Shown: positions 44,681 through 53,444, counted from the stretch's first letter. The stretch is DNA of 64,000 bases from Lacisediminihabitans profunda (GCF_008040105.1 NZ_VRMG01000005.1:1-64000), one strand, 5' to 3'. Notes: a model not told the origin generated them from the sequence alone. Program-made: numbers and translations.

Positions 44681-45412
44681 CTACCCCGCGGCCGCTTCGG
44701 GTTCCTGATTCCGTGCCTCCTCAAGGTAGGCATACGCGGTGACCCGCGAGATGCCCAGGCGGGCAGCGATGCCTTCGACGCCCTTTCTCATCTGAAGTAC
44801 GCCCTGTTGGTCCAGCCGGGTGAGCACGGCGATGCGGTCGTCTCGGCTCATCTGGCCCACGGGCTTGCCGATCTCGCGGATGGCCTCGGTGACCATGGTA
44901 TCCATCACTGCCACCAGGTCCTGCCCGAAGAACTCGTTCGGCTGATTTTGGGAGCTGGAAGCGGCTCCCGGCAGCAGGCCGTCGAGCAGTGCCCGGGCCC
45001 GTTCGATGATGCTGACGTCGAAGTTCACGCACAACGCGGCGATGATCCGCCCGGCTGAGTTGCGAAAATACACCGAGGAGCAGCGCAATTCGCGTCCATC
45101 GCTGGTGAATCCTCGGTATCCGAACGCGTTGTGGTCCGCTTCCTGATTGTGAAGCACGCCGATCCCGAGGCTGCTGGAGGGGCCGCCGACTTCGCGTCCG
45201 GTGACGTGCCCGTTCTCGATCGCTGCGATCGTGTGGCTGAGGTCCGGATCCGGGGCAGACAGGTCGTGGAGCACGACCTCGCAACTGGGACCGGCCGCCG
45301 CGGCCAATGCATGCATGACGGGGCGGAAGGCGGTGAGAATGTCCGCCACTGACTCGTAGGTGTCCGTGTCGGTGAGCTGGCCCAGCAAAGACGGCGTCGA
45401 ATGCGCGGTCAT
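44681..45412 (-). CDS. YheO/DauR-type PAS and HTH regulator
   Basis: A 243-residue regulator. The YheO-like PAS domain (about 30-140) has GPSCEVVLHDLSAPD, ENGHVTGREVGGPSSSLG and SSVYFRNSAGRIIAALCVNFD; the C-terminal HTH has LGISRVTAYAYLEEAR. Relatives such as DauR control D-amino-acid catabolism. ATG 45412 has GGGAG just before it; an upstream in-frame start is less good. It is divergent from the MHS permease and RidA genes and is likely to control them. Confidence 0.85.
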   Translation of the reverse strand: MTAHSTPSLLGQLTDTDTYESVADILTAFRPVMHALAAAAGPSCEVVLHDLSAPDPDLSHTIAAIENGHVTGREVGGPSSSLGIGVLHNQEADHNAFGYRGFTSDGRELRCSSVYFRNSAGRIIAALCVNFDVSIIERARALLDGLLPGAASSSQNQPNEFFGQDLVAVMDTMVTEAIREIGKPVGQMSRDDRIAVLTRLDQQGVLQMRKGVEGIAARLGISRVTAYAYLEEARNQEPEAAAG

Positions 45413-45586
45413 CTTGTCTCCCTCACTCATCAAGCCATCATTATCCCGCGCTCTCCATGCGTACAAAAGTTTAAGCGCGTAGACATATTGTTCGACTTGC
45501 TGTTAGCTTATGCGGGGGTCGTGCGGCGGGCAACCCAAAGATTGGCGCCCCGCACCGCATCTTCACCCAGGGCAAGGAGGCTCTCA

Positions 45587-46924
45587 ATGGTCCAGGCACA
45601 AGAAACGCAAAGTAAGTCGTGGGGATTCGCAATATCGCCGAAGCAACGCAGGATGGTCGCTGCGGGCGCCATCGGCACTCTCATGGAGTACTACGACTAC
45701 TATCTCTACGGCCTTGCGGCTGCCGTCGTGTTCCCCACGGTGTTCTTCCCGAACGATAACGCCGCGGTTGCGACCCTCGCATCGTTCGGGAGTTTTGCTT
45801 TCGGCTTCTTGCTGCGCCCCCTCGGCGGCCTCTTCTGGGGCTTCATCGGCGATCGTTTCGGGCGCAAACCCGCTCTGCTGGCCACGGTGATCGGGATGGG
45901 GATCTGCACGGCCGCAATCGGCCTGACCCCCTCGTTCGCGTCGCTCGGGATCGTCGCGCCGATACTGCTACTGCTGTTCCGATTGCTGCAGGGACTGTTT
46001 GTGGGCGGCGAAATGGGGGCGGCCGCGACACTCGTCATCGAGCACGCCCCGGTGGGTCGACGCGGCCTGTTCGGGGCGATCCTGATCAGCGGTGCCGGCG
46101 TCGCGAACGTCGCATCGGCTGGCTTCATGGCCCTGCTGGGCGCCGGTTCCGCATCCTTCTTCATGGCATGGGGATGGCGCATTCCGTTTGTGTTTGCACT
46201 CGTGCTCGCCGTGATCGCCGTGGTGTTGCGCTCGAAACTGGAGGAGCCCGAAGAGTTCAAGGAGCACACCCAGGCCATCGAGCTCGGCCACGTCAAGCGC
46301 ACGAACCCGCTGAAGGAGGCTCTTCGTCATCCGAAGAATGCGATCCTCGGCATTCTCATCGGCCTGCCACAGAGCATTGCCGGCTACGTCGTGCTCACCT
46401 TCGGACTTGCCTTCATGGTTTCCAAGGGAACTCAGGCCCAGGTCGGCTTCATCGGCACCATGATCGTCGGCGTCCTGCAGATCTTCGCCGCGCCGTTCTG
46501 GGGGTGGGTCTCCGACAAGGTCGGCCGCCGCAGGTTCTACATCGCCGCTGCCATCGTTTTCGCGCTGCTGCTCTACCCCGCCTTCGCGTTGTACAGCACG
46601 AATGTCGCGGTGCTCATCTGGCTCGGCATGGTGGTCGGCTTCGTCATCCCGGGTGTCGCCATGCAGGGCACCCTGCAGACGATGCTCACGGAGATGTTCG
46701 ATGTCGAGGCGCGTATTACGGGCGTGAACATCGGCTACCAGTTCTCGAACATGCTCGGAGGATTCGCGCCATTGATCGCCACCGCGCTGTCGCTTGCCTT
46801 CGGCTCGATCGTGCCGATCATCGTCTTCGCGTCTGTCGTCGTGATCATCGGTGTCGTCGCCACGGCATACGCGTCGTTCCGGCCCGATGTGGAAGACGCG
46901 GGTCGGCTGCACACCCTCGCCTAG
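45587..46924 (+). CDS. Metabolite:H+ symporter (MHS family MFS)
   Basis: A 445-residue, 12-TM MFS protein. It has the MHS opening GTLMEYYDYYLYGLAAAVVF, the conserved loop GFIGDRFGRKPALL and RLLQGLFVGGEMGAAAT. MHS members import carboxylates such as shikimate, alpha-ketoglutarate or proline betaine. ATG 45587 is preceded by AAGGAGG. Its location suggests import of an acidic substrate such as N-acetyl-D-glucosaminate or an N-acyl-D-amino acid (inference). RidA follows 76 bp later. Confidence 0.9.
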   Translation: MVQAQETQSKSWGFAISPKQRRMVAAGAIGTLMEYYDYYLYGLAAAVVFPTVFFPNDNAAVATLASFGSFAFGFLLRPLGGLFWGFIGDRFGRKPALLATVIGMGICTAAIGLTPSFASLGIVAPILLLLFRLLQGLFVGGEMGAAATLVIEHAPVGRRGLFGAILISGAGVANVASAGFMALLGAGSASFFMAWGWRIPFVFALVLAVIAVVLRSKLEEPEEFKEHTQAIELGHVKRTNPLKEALRHPKNAILGILIGLPQSIAGYVVLTFGLAFMVSKGTQAQVGFIGTMIVGVLQIFAAPFWGWVSDKVGRRRFYIAAAIVFALLLYPAFALYSTNVAVLIWLGMVVGFVIPGVAMQGTLQTMLTEMFDVEARITGVNIGYQFSNMLGGFAPLIATALSLAFGSIVPIIVFASVVVIIGVVATAYASFRPDVEDAGRLHTLA

Positions 46925-47000
46925 CGTGCGGAGCAGGGCACCGAACGGCCACGGTGCCCTGCCACCCGACTTAAGACCTCGATAATAAGGAGTACCAATC

Positions 47001-47384
47001 ATGGCGAAGACCGCCTTCCGCACCACGAACGCGCCGCAGCCTGCGGGCCCGTACAGCCAAGGCATTGAGGCGAACGGGTTCTTCTATACGGCCGGATTCG
47101 GGCCACAGGACCCTGTCACCGGAGACATGGCAGAGTCCGTGGGCGACCAGACCCGGCAGGTGCTGCGGAACATTCGGTCCGTTCTCGCCGAGCGCGGGCT
47201 GACCATGGACGATTGCGTCAAGAGCACGGTGCACCTTGCCGATCTGGCCGACTTCGCCGAATTCAACCTGGCATACGCGGAGTTCTTTTCTGAGCCTTAT
47301 CCCGTGCGCACCACTGTCGGGTCGCAACTGGCGAACATCCTCGTCGAGATCGACGTCGTCGCCGTCGTGCGGGACGGTGCGTAG
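47001..47384 (+). CDS. RidA-family enamine/imine deaminase
   Basis: A 127-residue YjgF/YER057c/UK114 protein with GPYSQGIEANGFFYTAG and the family signature around YPVRTTVGSQLA, including catalytic R103 and E116. It hydrolyses reactive enamines and imines released by PLP dehydratases. Ribosome-binding site AAGGAG lies before the ATG. A PLP deaminase is encoded 2.3 kb away in the same functional cluster, which gives it an obvious job. Confidence 0.93.
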   Translation: MAKTAFRTTNAPQPAGPYSQGIEANGFFYTAGFGPQDPVTGDMAESVGDQTRQVLRNIRSVLAERGLTMDDCVKSTVHLADLADFAEFNLAYAEFFSEPYPVRTTVGSQLANILVEIDVVAVVRDGA

Positions 47385-47388
47385 CCCG

Positions 47389-48120
47389 CTACCCGAGCTC
47401 GCGAGCGATCTGCGTCGCGGTGCGCTGCAGGAGCGGGATGTGCACTTTGATCTGCTCCAGGTCGTGCTTCATGCGGATGGCGGTGAGTGAGAGCGCACCG
47501 ACAACCCCGGCGGAACTCCGGATGGGCACGGCCACGCAGTTGACGAAGTCCTCGAACTCCCCGTTATCCACGGCCCACCCCTGCTTGGCTACCGCGTCCA
47601 GCTCGGCATCCAGGGCTTTGCGGGTGGTGATGGTCGTGTCCGTGTACTTCGTCCACGTCGCGCCGTCGAGGACGGCATCGCGTCTGGCTGTGTCGAGGTC
47701 GGCGAGGATCGCCTTGCCGACGGCGCTGCAGTGCGGGCGTACCGGGAAACCGATCCGCGAGTACATGCGCACGCCGCTGGCGTCTTCGACCTTGTCGACG
47801 TAGATGATCGCATCGTCCATGAGTGCGGCCACGTGCACCGTGTTTCCGACGAGCTGGTGAAGTCGGCGCACCTGCGCGTAGGAGGACTGACGCAGATCGA
47901 GGTTCTCGAGTGAGGCCTGCGCGAGCGACGCCAAGTGGAAAGCGAGCGCATAGGTGCCGTCCTTGCGGCGCCGGACGTACCCGACCTCCTCGAGCGTCTG
48001 AAGTTCCCGGAACATGGTCGAGCGGTGCAGCCCGAACTCCTCCGCCAGCTGCGCGACCGTCTTCGGCTGCGCGGCGATCGAGTCGATGATTCCCACCGCC
48101 CTCTTCACGCTCTGCGACAC
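47389..48120 (-). CDS. IclR-family transcriptional regulator
   Basis: A 243-residue regulator. The winged HTH is at about 5-60 (TVAQLAEEFGLHRSTMFREL, then QTLEEVGYVRRRKDGTY); the GAF-like effector domain (about 75-240) has RIGFPVRPHCSAVGKAILADL and GWAVDNGEFEDFVNCVAVPI. It is third in the minus-strand set deaminase, amidohydrolase, iclR, and convergent with ridA. It probably controls both this operon and the divergent kdgK operon through the dyad at 51119-51134. Confidence 0.92.
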   Translation of the reverse strand: MSQSVKRAVGIIDSIAAQPKTVAQLAEEFGLHRSTMFRELQTLEEVGYVRRRKDGTYALAFHLASLAQASLENLDLRQSSYAQVRRLHQLVGNTVHVAALMDDAIIYVDKVEDASGVRMYSRIGFPVRPHCSAVGKAILADLDTARRDAVLDGATWTKYTDTTITTRKALDAELDAVAKQGWAVDNGEFEDFVNCVAVPIRSSAGVVGALSLTAIRMKHDLEQIKVHIPLLQRTATQIARELG

Positions 48121-48128
48121 GGATTCCC

Positions 48129-49697
48129 TTACCCTTCAGCCTGTTCGCGCCGGAGGCCCCGGCCCGGTCTGCTGTTCACGAGCGCGCCGTTCGCGAGCAC
48201 CGGCACTCCGGCCACCAGCACGTCGTCGATGCCGACGGCCTCGCCCAGTGGCTCGTCGTAGCTGGCGGTGTCGGCCACCGAACGCGGGTCGACCACGATG
48301 AGGTCGGCAACCCAGCCGGCGGCAACTCTGCCTCGTCGCCCCAGGCCGAAGCGAGCCGCCGGTGCGGACGAGAGGTGACCCACGGCATCCGACCATGACC
48401 ACTCCGGCGATTCACGCACATACTCGCGCAGATACCGGGCGAAGGTGCCGCGAGCCCGCGGATGCGGATGAGCGCCAATGAAGATGCCGTCTGAGCCGCC
48501 CAGGTGACCGGGATGCCCGAAGATGCGCGCGAGCTCCTCGACAGGGCGCTCGTACCGCACCGCCATGACGGCATTGACCTGGAGGCGGGAGGCGGCCAGC
48601 ACATCCAGGGCGAGATCGATCGCGTCGATGCCGGCTCGCGCAGCGGCATCCTCCAGGGTGAGTCCGTGGGCCCACGCGAACTCCGGAGCGGCCACATGCG
48701 CAAGCGTGATCATCGAGGGCCACTCGGGCCCGAGGCTCGCGTTGCGTTCGACGGCCGGGAACCAGTCGCGGCGCAGGCGCCGCCGCTCGCCCGGGTCGGT
48801 GATGACCTCGACGACCGTGTCGGCCGAGAGCACTGCGAGTTCCGGTGGCAGCAATGGCATGCCCAGCAGTGTGCAGCCGCGAGTGTACGGATACGCGTCG
48901 AAGGTCGCGTCAACGCCTCCGCGCTGGAGAGCGTCGAGCTGGTCATGAACGATGTGGGCCTGGGCGTGAAAGTGCGAGATGTGGACGCGCACGCCGGACG
49001 CCGCAGAGATTCGCGCGATCTCCTCGATGCCCGCGGCCGAATTGGATTCGTAGCCGCCGCGCATGTGCGTGACATAGATGCCGCCGGCGCGGGCCACTGG
49101 CGCGCACAGTGCCGCAATCTCATCCGCGGTGGCGAAGATGCCGGGAACGTAGTCGAGGCCGGTCGAGAGTCCAACGGCGCCGTCGCTCATCCCCGCTTCG
49201 ACCAGGGCAACCATCAGCGCACGCTGCTCATCGTCGGCCGGCGTTCTCGAGCGCCCGCACACCTCCCAGCGAACCGTCCCCGCGGGGACGAGGTAGGCGA
49301 GGTTCAGCCGCGACCGTCCGTCGACCGCCCTGAGGAACTCGCCAATGCCGCCGCCCGAGTAGCTCGGATGCTCGCCGTTGATGGCGGCGAAGTACTCACG
49401 CGCGTACGTCCCGTCGCCCGGCGCATAGGAGACGCCGTCTTGCCCGGCAATCACCGTAGTCACACCCTGCCTGAGCAGGGCCCGCTGCACGGATTCGTCC
49501 TCCATGAGCCCGTCCACGTGCGAGTGGGTATCGACGAACCCGGGCAGCACGAAACGCCCACGGCAGTCGATGACCCGATCGTCCTCGCCGGCGGGGATGT
49601 CGCCGACCTCGCTGACCGTCTCGCCCTCGATCGCGACATCAGCGCGTCGCATCCCGTCGCCGTCGACGACCGTTCCGCCGCGCATCACCCACCGCAT
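48129..49697 (-). CDS. D-aminoacylase-like amidohydrolase (N-acyl deacetylase)
   Basis: A 522-residue metal-dependent amidohydrolase. The HxH is H58/H60 in FVDTHSHVDG, with THMRGGYESNS, HISHFHAQ and a C-terminal GRRGRVAAGWVADLIVVD closing the composite beta-sandwich. Classical D-aminoacylases have a metal-binding Cys in a TTVVxGNCG segment; here the matching place reads TTVIAGQDGVS, so that Cys is absent. It cuts an N-acyl group from a D-configured amino acid or from N-acetyl-D-glucosaminate. ATG 49697 was used; the longer frame runs into the upstream gene. It is cotranscribed with deaminase and iclR. Confidence 0.85.
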   Translation of the reverse strand: MRWVMRGGTVVDGDGMRRADVAIEGETVSEVGDIPAGEDDRVIDCRGRFVLPGFVDTHSHVDGLMEDESVQRALLRQGVTTVIAGQDGVSYAPGDGTYAREYFAAINGEHPSYSGGGIGEFLRAVDGRSRLNLAYLVPAGTVRWEVCGRSRTPADDEQRALMVALVEAGMSDGAVGLSTGLDYVPGIFATADEIAALCAPVARAGGIYVTHMRGGYESNSAAGIEEIARISAASGVRVHISHFHAQAHIVHDQLDALQRGGVDATFDAYPYTRGCTLLGMPLLPPELAVLSADTVVEVITDPGERRRLRRDWFPAVERNASLGPEWPSMITLAHVAAPEFAWAHGLTLEDAAARAGIDAIDLALDVLAASRLQVNAVMAVRYERPVEELARIFGHPGHLGGSDGIFIGAHPHPRARGTFARYLREYVRESPEWSWSDAVGHLSSAPAARFGLGRRGRVAAGWVADLIVVDPRSVADTASYDEPLGEAVGIDDVLVAGVPVLANGALVNSRPGRGLRREQAEG

Positions 49698-49722
49698 GCT
49701 GTGCCCCTGCCGACTGTGCTGG

Positions 49723-51024
49723 TCAAAAGAAAGTGCGAACGAGATCGACCACGCGGTCGGACCCCTGTGAGGCCACCACCGGCAGGTAGCGCCACTTGTC
49801 GAACGTGGTGCACGGATGCGACAGTCCCAGTGCCACGACAGTGCCGATCGCACCAGGTTGAGCGCCGAACGCGCCATTCTCGCCCGTCAACCCCAGATAG
49901 CTGTGTTGATCGTTCATGGCGAGAATCGACGCATCTTGTAGTGGGGCCCATTCTTGACCGAGGTCGCTCGCGACCTGACGGGGGATTGGCAGCCCCTCGT
50001 CGAACGGGAAGTCGCGCTTGCCGCCGTCGAGCAGCGCAAGGCCCGGCTCGGGGTGCGACACCACGCGGGCAATGCCGCGCATCGCGGAGCGCAGCCGATA
50101 GGGCCCGGCGCCGCCCTCGTCGAGTGGTGAAATGCCGCGATAGAAGCCATCGTCGTGCACGACATACGCCCCGCTGCGAAGGGTCCACAACGTGCGCGAA
50201 TCGGCGGCGATCGCGCTGGCGAATGCCTCCGCGACCAGATCGAAGTACGCGCTTCCGCCCGCAGTCACATAGACGTCGCCGTCATCGTCGTAGAGATCGT
50301 GAAACACGTCGTGTAATTCGACCTGTCGCTGAAGATAGGCGCGCACCGCATCCAGCGACTCGTCTGAGCGGTCGTGGGCGAGACTTCCTTCGTAGCCGGC
50401 GACTCCGGCCAGGCGAAGGACGTCTGACGCGGCGATCCGCCGGGCGACCTCGAGTGCCTCGGCGTTGGTTCGGGCGCCGGTGCGCCCGTCGGCAGCACCG
50501 ATCTCGACGCAGACGTCGACGGGTCGCGGGGTGCGGGCCTCGCGGAGGGTGCTTTCCATCGCCTCGACCGTCGCTATCGAGTCGGCCCAGCAGACGAAGC
50601 GAAACTCCGGGTCGGCAAGCTGGGTGGCGAGGTAGCGCAGGGAACGATCGTCGACCGCGGCGTTGGCGAGCATGATCGAGTCCAGCCCGAAGGTGCGCGC
50701 CGTGCGCACCTGGCCCATCGTCGCCAGGGTGATGCCCAGGCTCCCCGCGTCAAGCTGACGCTGCCACAGCGCGGGGGCCATGGTTGTCTTGCCGTGCGGC
50801 ATCAGCTCGAGCCCATGGGAAGCGCTCCACTGGGCCATGACGGTCAGGTTGTTCTCGATGGCCTCGTCGTCGAGTGTGACGATCGGGGTCCAGAACTCAG
50901 AGAGCCGGGGGTCGCTCGCCAGGAACTCGGTCACCGCCATGCCGAATGCCCGCTCCGGGACTCCTTTGTCGCGCGCGGACAAGCGCTCATTCCCCAGCTC
51001 GTCCAACAGAAGCGCTCGTGTCAT
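49723..51024 (-). CDS. Fold-type III PLP deaminase (D-serine/D-glucosaminate dehydratase-like)
   Basis: A 433-residue protein of the alanine-racemase-like N-terminal family that includes D-threonine aldolase, D-serine dehydratase and D-glucosaminate ammonia-lyase. The PLP lysine is K79 in MPHGKTTMAP; the C-terminal metal-site region has MNDQHSYLGL. It removes ammonia from a beta-hydroxy D-amino acid through an enamine. With KDG kinase and KDPG aldolase next door, D-glucosaminate to KDG is the most economical reaction (inference). ATG 51024 follows GGGGA; the longer frame invades the promoter. Confidence 0.85.
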   Translation of the reverse strand: MTRALLLDELGNERLSARDKGVPERAFGMAVTEFLASDPRLSEFWTPIVTLDDEAIENNLTVMAQWSASHGLELMPHGKTTMAPALWQRQLDAGSLGITLATMGQVRTARTFGLDSIMLANAAVDDRSLRYLATQLADPEFRFVCWADSIATVEAMESTLREARTPRPVDVCVEIGAADGRTGARTNAEALEVARRIAASDVLRLAGVAGYEGSLAHDRSDESLDAVRAYLQRQVELHDVFHDLYDDDGDVYVTAGGSAYFDLVAEAFASAIAADSRTLWTLRSGAYVVHDDGFYRGISPLDEGGAGPYRLRSAMRGIARVVSHPEPGLALLDGGKRDFPFDEGLPIPRQVASDLGQEWAPLQDASILAMNDQHSYLGLTGENGAFGAQPGAIGTVVALGLSHPCTTFDKWRYLPVVASQGSDRVVDLVRTFF

Positions 51025-51118
51025 TGGGTCCCCTTCGGGATTTCGCGTGCAATGGGCCACATCGTGAGGCGTGGCGACAGTCAACTATAGATCTGACGTG
51101 GCGACCGTGTGCAAATGA

Positions 51119-51134
51119 CGCAACGCGAGTTGCG
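51119..51134. promoter_or_regulatory. Candidate IclR operator in divergent promoter
   Basis: CGCAAC-GCGA-GTTGCG is a perfect 6-bp dyad located between the divergent deaminase and KDG kinase genes, 32 bp before the kinase start. IclR regulators often bind a single palindrome in such a region, and an iclR gene is in the cluster. Confidence 0.5.
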
Positions 51135-51165
51135 CATGTCGCACCATAGAGGTCATAGTGGGGCT

Positions 51166-52131
51166 ATGACGCTCGAGGCAACACCGCGCTTGATCGCCCT
51201 CGGCGAGACGATGATGATGTTCGCCCCGGCGCGGGCAGAATCCCTCGCCACCGCCGAGGACGTGGGCGTTCACCCTGGCGGCGCGGAGTCGAACGTCGCG
51301 TGTCACGTGGCGCAGGCGGGCCTCTCGTCCGCGTGGGTGGGCGTGCTCGGCGACGATGTTCTCGGCCACCGGATACGCCGGTCTATCGAGCGTCTCGGCG
51401 TCGATACTCGGTGGGTCAGCTTCGACTCGGCCGCGCCCACCGGCGTCTACTTCAAGGACCCCGGACACGGCGTGCTGTATTACCGCAGCGGGTCGGCCGC
51501 ATCCCGGATGAGCCCAGCCACGGTTGAGCGCATCCCCCTGGAGGAAGCCGATGTCGTGCACCTCTCGGGCATCACTCCAGCGCTGTCGGCGAGTTGCGCA
51601 GCCCTGGTGGAAACGGTGTTCGACCGGGTCGCAGCGAGCAGCGCGAGACTGAGCTTTGACGTCAACTTCCGGCCCTCGCTCTGGCCGGAGGGCGCTGCGG
51701 CCTCGGTGCTGCGCACGCTGGCGAACCGTGCAGACATCGTCTTCGTCGGTCGCGATGAAGCACAGGTGTTGTGGGGGTGCGGCACGGCGGATGACGTGCG
51801 GGTGCTGCTGCCGGGACCGGGGCGGCTCATCGTGAAGGACAGCGATATCGGGGCCACGGAGTTCAGTGCGGACGGCAGCGTCTTCGAGCCGGCGATCCCC
51901 ACTGAGGTGCTGGAGGCGGTGGGGGCCGGCGATGCATTCGCCGCCGGCTATCTCGCGGCCCTGCTGCGAGGCGAAAACACCAAGGGTCGGCTGCGCGCCG
52001 GCCACGAGCGCGCGCGGCTGGTGCTGATGTCACCAAGCGACTTCGTCGCGCAAGTCGCCTCGACCGGCGTATCGGCCGGAACCGTCGCCCCTGTCCTGCC
52101 CACCGAACCCCGATTGAAAGGCCCAGCCTGA
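51166..52131 (+). CDS. kdgK: 2-dehydro-3-deoxygluconokinase (PfkB family)
   Basis: A 321-residue ribokinase-fold sugar kinase. It has GGAESNVACHVAQAGL, the substrate-lid region GVYFKDPGHGVLYYRSGSAAS, SFDVNFRPSLWP and the catalytic VGAGDAFAAGYL anion hole with Asp. KDG kinases share the SFDVNFRPSLW and YYR segments. It converts KDG to KDPG. ATG 51166 follows GGGG; an earlier in-frame ATG would read through the operator. The next gene, KDPG aldolase, starts 2 bp after its stop. Confidence 0.9.
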   Translation: MTLEATPRLIALGETMMMFAPARAESLATAEDVGVHPGGAESNVACHVAQAGLSSAWVGVLGDDVLGHRIRRSIERLGVDTRWVSFDSAAPTGVYFKDPGHGVLYYRSGSAASRMSPATVERIPLEEADVVHLSGITPALSASCAALVETVFDRVAASSARLSFDVNFRPSLWPEGAAASVLRTLANRADIVFVGRDEAQVLWGCGTADDVRVLLPGPGRLIVKDSDIGATEFSADGSVFEPAIPTEVLEAVGAGDAFAAGYLAALLRGENTKGRLRAGHERARLVLMSPSDFVAQVASTGVSAGTVAPVLPTEPRLKGPA

Positions 52132-52133
52132 CC

Positions 52134-52760
52134 ATGGTCGAAAACGCGCAGTTCAGCGAGATCTTCAACGCAGCGCCACTCATGGCCATCTTGCGCGGCA
52201 TGGGCGTGGAGCGCAGCCTCTCCGTCGCGACAACCGCCTGGGATCTCGGCATAGACGTCATTGAGCTGCCGATTCAGACGCCGGATGACATCGAGGCGCT
52301 GCGGGTTGTCGTCAGGGCCGCCCGCGAGCGGGGAAAGGTGGTAGGCGCCGGCACCATCGTCTCGCTCGAGCACGTGCGGCAGGCGGCGGATGCGGGAGCC
52401 GAGTTCACCGTGTCTCCGGGCTTCGATCTCGAAGTCGTGCGGGCGTCGTCCGATGCCGGGATGCCTTCGATGCCGGGGGTGGCAACCGCAAGCGAGGTGC
52501 AGCTTGCGCTGAAGGAGGGACTGACCTGGCTCAAGGCGTTCCCCGCATCCGTGCTCGGGACGGAGTGGATCACGGCGATGCATGGTCCGTTCCCGCAGGC
52601 GACGTTCGTCACCACCGGCGGCATGAATGCCGCGAATGCGGGCGCATTCCTGAGGGCGGGTGCGCGCGTCGTGGCCATCGGCTCGGCACTCGAGGACCCG
52701 TCACAGCTTCCCAATCTTGCCGCGCTGCTCGAGCCTGCTGCGCCGTCTGCCGGGAATTGA
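52134..52760 (+). CDS. eda: KDPG/KHG aldolase
   Basis: A 208-residue class I aldolase. Schiff-base K134 is in WLKAFPAS, E44 in DVIELPIQTPD is the general acid/base, and VVGAGTIVSLEHVRQAADAGAEF and TVSPGFD are family blocks. It splits KDPG into pyruvate and glyceraldehyde 3-phosphate. It is tightly packed between kdgK and the rhodanese gene. Confidence 0.93.
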   Translation: MVENAQFSEIFNAAPLMAILRGMGVERSLSVATTAWDLGIDVIELPIQTPDDIEALRVVVRAARERGKVVGAGTIVSLEHVRQAADAGAEFTVSPGFDLEVVRASSDAGMPSMPGVATASEVQLALKEGLTWLKAFPASVLGTEWITAMHGPFPQATFVTTGGMNAANAGAFLRAGARVVAIGSALEDPSQLPNLAALLEPAAPSAGN

Positions 52761-52762
52761 CC

Positions 52763-53173
52763 GTGGTCTCGCAGAGCGATCTTCTCGCGTTCGTGGACGC
52801 GAGGCTGGCGTACGAGATAGACGTGGTCGCTGCCTCGCGTGCCCAGATCGATGGCACGGCCACATTCGTCGATACCCGCAGACAGCTCTCGTGGGACCAC
52901 GGTCACATCGCCGGCGCCCTGCACCTACCGGCCGACACCCTGGATGCCCAGCTCGCCACCCTGCCCCGCGACCGCGTCCTCGTCGTCTACGGCTGGGGCC
53001 CCGGCTGCAACGGTGCTACGCACACCGCCCGCCGCCTGCTCGCCGAGGGCTTCGACGTGCGCGAGTTGATCGGGGGGTACGAGTACTGGGTGCGAAATGG
53101 TTTTTCGCTCGAACGTGGTGCCGCCGTCACGAGGCAGGCGCCCGATCCCCTCGTGACCGCCGAAAGTCGCTGA
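52763..53173 (+). CDS. Rhodanese-like protein
   Basis: A 136-residue single rhodanese domain. It has FVDTRRQLSWDHGHIAGALHLP and an active-site loop YGWGPGCNGATHTAR with C82. The GTG start at 52763 lies 2 bp after the aldolase stop. It may transfer sulfane sulfur or act in detoxification; its link to sugar-acid breakdown is unclear, but it recurs as an operon partner here. Confidence 0.87.
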   Translation: MVSQSDLLAFVDARLAYEIDVVAASRAQIDGTATFVDTRRQLSWDHGHIAGALHLPADTLDAQLATLPRDRVLVVYGWGPGCNGATHTARRLLAEGFDVRELIGGYEYWVRNGFSLERGAAVTRQAPDPLVTAESR

Positions 53174-53388
53174 GGTCTGGGTGGTCTCCTCTTCCTCTTC
53201 CGTGCTGCAGGTGGCCCGTTCTTCGGCATCGATGCCGCGGTAGCCGCGCCCTCCAGGCCCCTTTCGTCGAGCTGCTCGGTGAAGGTTTTCCGTACGAGGC
53301 GAATTATGCCGTCGCCGCCGGCGAGGCTCCGACGCCCCGACGGTGCGCCGCGAACCGGCAGCAATTCGCACCCTTTGGCGCACGGAGA
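53174..53388. other. Non-coding gap after rhodanese gene
   Basis: About 215 bp without a credible ORF, RNA or T-tailed hairpin before the ROK promoter. Overlapping long frames are antisense shadows. Confidence 0.4.
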
Positions 53389-53444
53389 TTGACAATTCGG
53401 AGAACGGCACGCTAATGTCCGGAGATAGATAGGAAAGTTTCTAT
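53389..53444 (+). promoter_or_regulatory. Promoter and palindromic operator of the ROK gene
   Basis: TTGACA (53389-53394), 18-bp spacer and TAATGT (53413-53418) make a strong promoter. ATAGGAAAGTTTCTAT (53429-53444) is a near-palindrome at the expected transcription start region and is AT-rich, as NagC/ROK operators tend to be. It suggests autoregulation. Confidence 0.65.
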
